A stretch of 43,382 nucleotides of DNA from the IMG/VR virus record IMGVR_UViG_3300039098_000030, positions 1 through 43,382 of that record. The stretch is one strand, 5' to 3'. The DNA is from a virus. Position numbers and translations under genes: made by a program. Positions 40,740-43,382 of this stretch are shown one piece after another. Under the pieces are notes generated by a model. The model saw nothing but the letters and a program-made list of their open reading frames with translations. It was not told the DNA's origin and did not search any database. How positions within the stretch are numbered: position 1 is the stretch's first letter; each line of letters begins with the position of its first letter.

Positions 40740-41079
40740 TTTGAGCCTTTACCCATTCTGTGGCTTTGATTATTGCTTCTAGTTCTGTACTTGCTTCAAA
40801 AGAATTAGTTTTAAAATCTATGTTTTGAACTGTTGCAATATATATATTTTCTCTTTTGCTAAAAATATCCCATCCACTAGAAATGCTCCACTTTTTTGCT
40901 TTACACCACTCTTTACAAAATATTCCCAATGTATCCAAATTTAAAATATCATTTCTTTTTGTGAAGTGGTCTAAAATCAAGAAATAATTAAAATGTAAGT
41001 CGTTACTAAAAGTATCTAATTCTACTACTTTAATTTTCAATATCTCACTTAACAACTCTTTACTAATTAAATTATTCAT
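40726..41079 (-). CDS. Hypothetical protein, 117 aa (paralogue of 38381-38839)
   Basis: Shares ELLSEILKIKVVELD, CKEW-x-KAKKW and ELEAIIKATEWV with the 152-aa protein. Start chosen at ATG 41079, which overlaps the upstream TGA (TGATG); a GTG one codon earlier is possible. Unknown function; the duplication suggests a dosage or partner-specific role in early infection. Confidence 0.68.
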   Translation of the reverse strand: MNNLISKELLSEILKIKVVELDTFSNDLHFNYFLILDHFTKRNDILNLDTLGIFCKEWCKAKKWSISSGWDIFSKRENIYIATVQNIDFKTNSFEASTELEAIIKATEWVKAQNETR

Positions 41080-41228
41080 CACTTACTCCCTATCATATTA
41101 GCGATTTCCGTCATAAGATTGTCTTTTAATCGCTTAAACATATCTCTTAATTGATGGTTCTCTTTTTGTAATCTGGTTATCTGTTGTGACTGTTGGTACA
41201 CTAGGTTTATTAGTTGCTTTTTTTTCAT
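41079..41228 (-). CDS. Coiled-coil protein, 49 aa
   Basis: Basic start then heptads (LINLVYQQSQQITRLQKENH) giving a short leucine-zipper-like coil. Linked by ATGA to the GIY-YIG gene and by TGATG to the next gene. Could oligomerise or bind DNA; no family. Confidence 0.5.
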   Translation of the reverse strand: MKKKQLINLVYQQSQQITRLQKENHQLRDMFKRLKDNLMTEIANMIGSK

Positions 41229-41596
41229 TTGTTGTCCTTTTTAATTAACATTATTAAATAGCCTCTGAGTGTCATTCCTAGTTTTCTAGCCTTATCTTTT
41301 GCAATCGCATGAATATCATCTTCTAATTGAACAATCTTCATTCCTTTTTGAGACTCATAAACTTTTAATCTTTTACCTGTTTTTATCTCAGCTCTTCTTA
41401 TATTAAGTTTTGGATTAAATAAAAGTATATAAGCCTCTTCTGTTGAGTTTAAAAGATTTTTGCAACATTCAATACTGATATAATTAGTAAAATCTTTTCC
41501 ATCTTTTTTATGAGCTTTTATTCTATTTTTAATATCAACTGATTGTCCAACATATACCACTTCATCATCTTGTTGTAATAAATAAACACCAATCAT
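41225..41596 (-). CDS. GIY-YIG nuclease fused to RHH-like C-terminus
   Basis: A 123-aa protein. Residues 2-80 are a GIY-YIG domain: GVYLL (GIY), VVYVGQS (YIG), the Arg in NRIKAHKK, and TEEAYILLFNP with the catalytic Glu. Residues about 85-123 (MKIVQLEDDIHAIAKDKARKLGMTLRGYL) resemble an RHH or related DNA-binding tail. The start overlaps the stop of a 40-aa RHH gene (ATGA). Probably a small homing or mobile nuclease. Confidence 0.82.
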   Translation of the reverse strand: MIGVYLLQQDDEVVYVGQSVDIKNRIKAHKKDGKDFTNYISIECCKNLLNSTEEAYILLFNPKLNIRRAEIKTGKRLKVYESQKGMKIVQLEDDIHAIAKDKARKLGMTLRGYLIMLIKKDNK

Positions 41597-41715
41597 TTAT
41601 ACGCCTTTATCAAAAGTAAAATAGTATCTGATAGTGACTTACTCTCAGTATCTATTTTAATTTTTTGAAGTTCTTTATAAACATCTTTAAAGATTTTCAT
41701 TGTAACTTTATCCAT
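41593..41715 (-). CDS. Ribbon-helix-helix regulator, 40 aa
   Basis: DKVTMKIFKDVYKELQKIK followed by SLSDTILLLIKAY fits a minimal RHH fold (strand, helix, turn, helix). AAAAGGATTT lies upstream of the ATG. It overlaps the GIY-YIG gene by ATGA, and its promoter holds a palindrome (41735-41750). Likely autorepressor of the pair. Confidence 0.65.
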   Translation of the reverse strand: MDKVTMKIFKDVYKELQKIKIDTESKSLSDTILLLIKAYK

Positions 41716-41734
41716 TTTTTTAAATCCTTTTAGT

Positions 41735-41750
41735 GTAGTAATTATACTAC
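41735..41750 (-). promoter_or_regulatory. Promoter/palindrome of RHH-GIY-YIG unit
   Basis: GTAGTA-ATTA-TACTAC, 6-bp inverted arms with a 4-bp centre, covers the -10 TATAAT (minus, 41741-41746). The site overlaps the end of the upstream gene (41742). A 14-of-16 match occurs at 42441-42456 over another -10 box. Confidence 0.6.
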
Positions 41751-42194
41751 TTTTTTACTTAATCCATAATTATAATGGCATTTTTCAAACTCTATATTTT
41801 CTATCAATAGATTAGTTACTTTCAAGCTACTCATATTATATTGTCCGTTGTATTCTAAACCATCAAACCCATCTCCAAAACCTTTTAAATACTTATCATT
41901 GAAGTTATAATATTTCTTTAGTTCTGGCATTTTAAACATGAACGACCTAATCATTCTATTGATAGTTATTCCCACTGCATCACTTTTTAATATAGTGCTT
42001 TTATATGCTTTATCAGCTATTCTTACATGCTGTAACCATCTATCATAAGACTTGTTTCTAATTGGTGCTATCTTGGTTTTAATGCGTCTTAGTATGTGTT
42101 GAATATTTTTGTCTTTCATTTTCTCTTCATTACTAAACTCATCTAAAAAAGCCATCATCATAAACCCTACACATATTCTGTTATCTATTAACAT
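41742..42194 (-). CDS. Hypothetical protein, 150 aa
   Basis: Basic and helical in the middle (IQHILRRIKTKIAPIRNKSYDRW), no recognised motif, no membrane segment. TAAGGAAAATAA precedes the start. It is the second gene behind the operator at 42441, upstream of the RHH-GIY-YIG unit, whose promoter lies in its last codons. Confidence 0.65.
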   Translation of the reverse strand: MLIDNRICVGFMMMAFLDEFSNEEKMKDKNIQHILRRIKTKIAPIRNKSYDRWLQHVRIADKAYKSTILKSDAVGITINRMIRSFMFKMPELKKYYNFNDKYLKGFGDGFDGLEYNGQYNMSSLKVTNLLIENIEFEKCHYNYGLSKKVV

Positions 42195-42210
42195 TTATTT
42201 TCCTTACTAA

Positions 42211-42420
42211 TCAAAGTAAATCCATTACTTGTTGTTTAATTTCACTATTGTAGTCGTAATCTTCATAACCTCTTTCAATGTCTTTTATTTTCTCAACTAA
42301 AACTGATATTTCATCAATTATTGGCTCTATGTCGGAATTAAAATTATCAAGCATACTTTCATCTTTATCTATTCCTCTGTAATAAGCGTTTAAACTCTCT
42401 TCAACTGCACATCTACTCAT
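42211..42420 (-). CDS. Hypothetical acidic protein, 69 aa
   Basis: An acidic helical protein without recognised domains. AAAGGACAACAAT precedes the ATG. Its promoter contains a copy of the RHH-type palindrome, so it may belong to the same regulon as the RHH-GIY-YIG pair. Confidence 0.6.
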   Translation of the reverse strand: MSRCAVEESLNAYYRGIDKDESMLDNFNSDIEPIIDEISVLVEKIKDIERGYEDYDYNSEIKQQVMDLL

Positions 42421-42440
42421 ATTGTTGTCCTTTATTTGAT

Positions 42441-42456
42441 ATAGTAATTGTACTAC
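42441..42456 (-). promoter_or_regulatory. Second copy of the RHH-type palindromic promoter
   Basis: The 16 bases match 41735-41750 at 14 positions and keep TAGTA...TACTA arms with a 4-bp centre. The -10 on the minus strand is TACAAT (42447-42452). The same regulator could act here and at 41735. Confidence 0.5.
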
Positions 42457-42507
42457 TTATAGTATATATAATCAAGCTATTATTTTAATATTATTTAGTA
42501 TGATTGA

Positions 42508-42900
42508 TTAAGTGTTACTCATATACTCATCAATAATCTCAATAGTTTCTTTTAAATGTGTTGCAAAAGTCACGAAATAGCCCTCATCTCTTAACCGTTG
42601 ATGATACTTAGCTTGTTTCTCTAAATGCTTATCTTTTTTTAGTGTTCTTCCATCTTTTAAGTAGGGTGAAGTTATTTTAAGTTCAATCATTAGTGCGTGA
42701 TAATACTTATTAGCCTTGTAGAGAGTTAAATCTGGAAAACCCGACCCATTCTTCCCTTGTAACTTTTTATGCTTTGTGGCTTGTCCTATGGACATCTTGA
42801 AACCACTTGCAAAATCGAATCTATATATTACTTTTGGGTATCTTAATTGTAGATAGTCTGATACATCTTGACTTAGGTCGCTTTCAGAGTATTTTTTCAT
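42508..42900 (-). CDS. VRR-NUC domain nuclease
   Basis: A 130-aa protein. SESDLSQDVSDYLQLRYPK at the start, GSGFPDLTLY (about 52-61) with catalytic Asp, and ALMIELKI (about 68-75) with the E-x-K pair fit a stand-alone VRR-NUC nuclease. Such proteins occur in phage replication or recombination regions and act on branched or flapped DNA. The start abuts the methylase stop. Confidence 0.85.
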   Translation of the reverse strand: MKKYSESDLSQDVSDYLQLRYPKVIYRFDFASGFKMSIGQATKHKKLQGKNGSGFPDLTLYKANKYYHALMIELKITSPYLKDGRTLKKDKHLEKQAKYHQRLRDEGYFVTFATHLKETIEIIDEYMSNT

Positions 42901-43382
42901 TATCTGTTAGCCTCATAGAATGCTTTTGCGAAACCTTGACTGCACATTGACCTTATATCTGCATCACATTTTATATGCTCTCTTGCAAACTCAAACTCTG
43001 GAATTAAATCTATTGCTGATTTATGAAGATACACAAGTGCAGGTTTTTTTCTTTTAGGTCTAATATAAAGTTCATCTATTTTTGGCACATCTTCCCATTT
43101 TGTAAATAATGGCTTAGGCATATTAAAATCACCCCATAAAGCCGTGTGTTTTGTCCAAGGGCTTCCATATTCCCACGGCTGATATTTAGCTGCTGGATTT
43201 CCTATATGTTCTTTTAATCTTCCTCTTGCTGGATTTTCAATAACCCAAAACTTAGGATTACACTCTTTTATTATTCTGCAGCAGTGATTTACTAACTCCA
43301 TTCCTCTACCAATTGTTGGTGAAGAAGCATTCTGACTCTCCCATTGCATTTGCTTTGTACTTAATATTTCATCCTTATAATC
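42900..43382 (-). CDS. Cytosine-C5 DNA methylase-like protein, 5' end missing
   Basis: The reading frame is open to the window edge, so the gene is cut. The visible 160 residues contain PKFWVIENPARGRL (the ENP/ENV motif), YGSPWTKHTALWGDF and CSQGFAKAFYEANR at the end, as in phage C5-cytosine methylase-like proteins. The catalytic PPC motif would lie just beyond the edge. The ATG at 43349 is not a credible start because conserved sequence continues upstream without a ribosome site at that ATG. Confidence 0.72.
   Translation of the reverse strand, partial: DYKDEILSTKQMQWESQNASSPTIGRGMELVNHCCRIIKECNPKFWVIENPARGRLKEHIGNPAAKYQPWEYGSPWTKHTALWGDFNMPKPLFTKWEDVPKIDELYIRPKRKKPALVYLHKSAIDLIPEFEFAREHIKCDADIRSMCSQGFAKAFYEANR

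Noticed and set aside
1-43382. CRISPR array, integrase or transposase
   Set aside because: No regularly spaced repeats, tyrosine or serine recombinase motifs or DDE transposase were seen. The only mobile genes are HNH and GIY-YIG nucleases.

Overview
The window is most of the genome of a tailed dsDNA phage or prophage with a lambda-like, long-tailed (siphovirus) plan. It is AT-rich. Apart from one broken HNH gene (19479-20153, plus strand), every gene reads on the minus strand, so transcription runs from high to low coordinates. Extended -10 promoters (TGnTATAAT) without an obvious -35 fit a low-GC host. Campylobacterota is plausible but inferred, because no host gene is present. I see no integrase, CI-like repressor, DNA polymerase or primase, so lifestyle cannot be read from this window.

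Layout in transcription order. 43382-39714: early genes, namely a cut-off cytosine methylase, a VRR-NUC nuclease, a GIY-YIG nuclease paired with a ribbon-helix-helix (RHH) protein, an HNH protein and many tiny overlapping ORFs. 39598-37904: a RepL-like winged-helix gene with its own promoter, then a short early operon behind a near-consensus TTGACA-17-TATAAT promoter. That promoter lies in a 66-bp element also found at 1-66. 37759-37106: a solo GIY-YIG (T5orf172-type) gene. 37043-35257: small and large terminase. 35256-34847: no protein gene, but a promoter, a hammerhead ribozyme, hairpins and tRNA-Ser(GCU). 34846-23362: DUF4055 portal, collagen-like protein, virion proteins, minor head protein, zinc-finger HNH endonuclease, scaffold, major capsid and decoration protein. 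23190-15650: neck, tail terminator, tail tube, frameshifted tail chaperones, tape measure, and gpM-, gpL-, gpK- and gpJ-like tip proteins. 11914-7083: tailspike and lysis-type genes. 6903-1: RHH protein, Gp157, ERF annealase, HNH behind another RHH gene, Gln-rich protein, methylase-like protein, secreted protein and a replication protein behind a structured leader.

The most unusual content is RNA-level and mobile-element regulation. (1) There is a type I hammerhead ribozyme between terL and the tRNA/portal, with every core nucleotide present. (2) A leader of about 100 nt before the replication operon has a 12-nt hairpin loop fully complementary to a 12-nt bulge. (3) Two HNH genes in different places and orientations share a homologous promoter-plus-leader in which one strand can pair with either of two repeats, the second containing the Shine-Dalgarno. 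The solo GIY-YIG gene has an analogous leader of unrelated sequence. (4) Two RHH-nuclease gene pairs (ATGA overlaps) each sit behind a palindrome covering the -10 box. (5) There is a textbook -1 frameshift site (A AAA AAG plus hairpin) in the tail chaperones. (6) Palindromic extended -10 promoters recur before structural genes.
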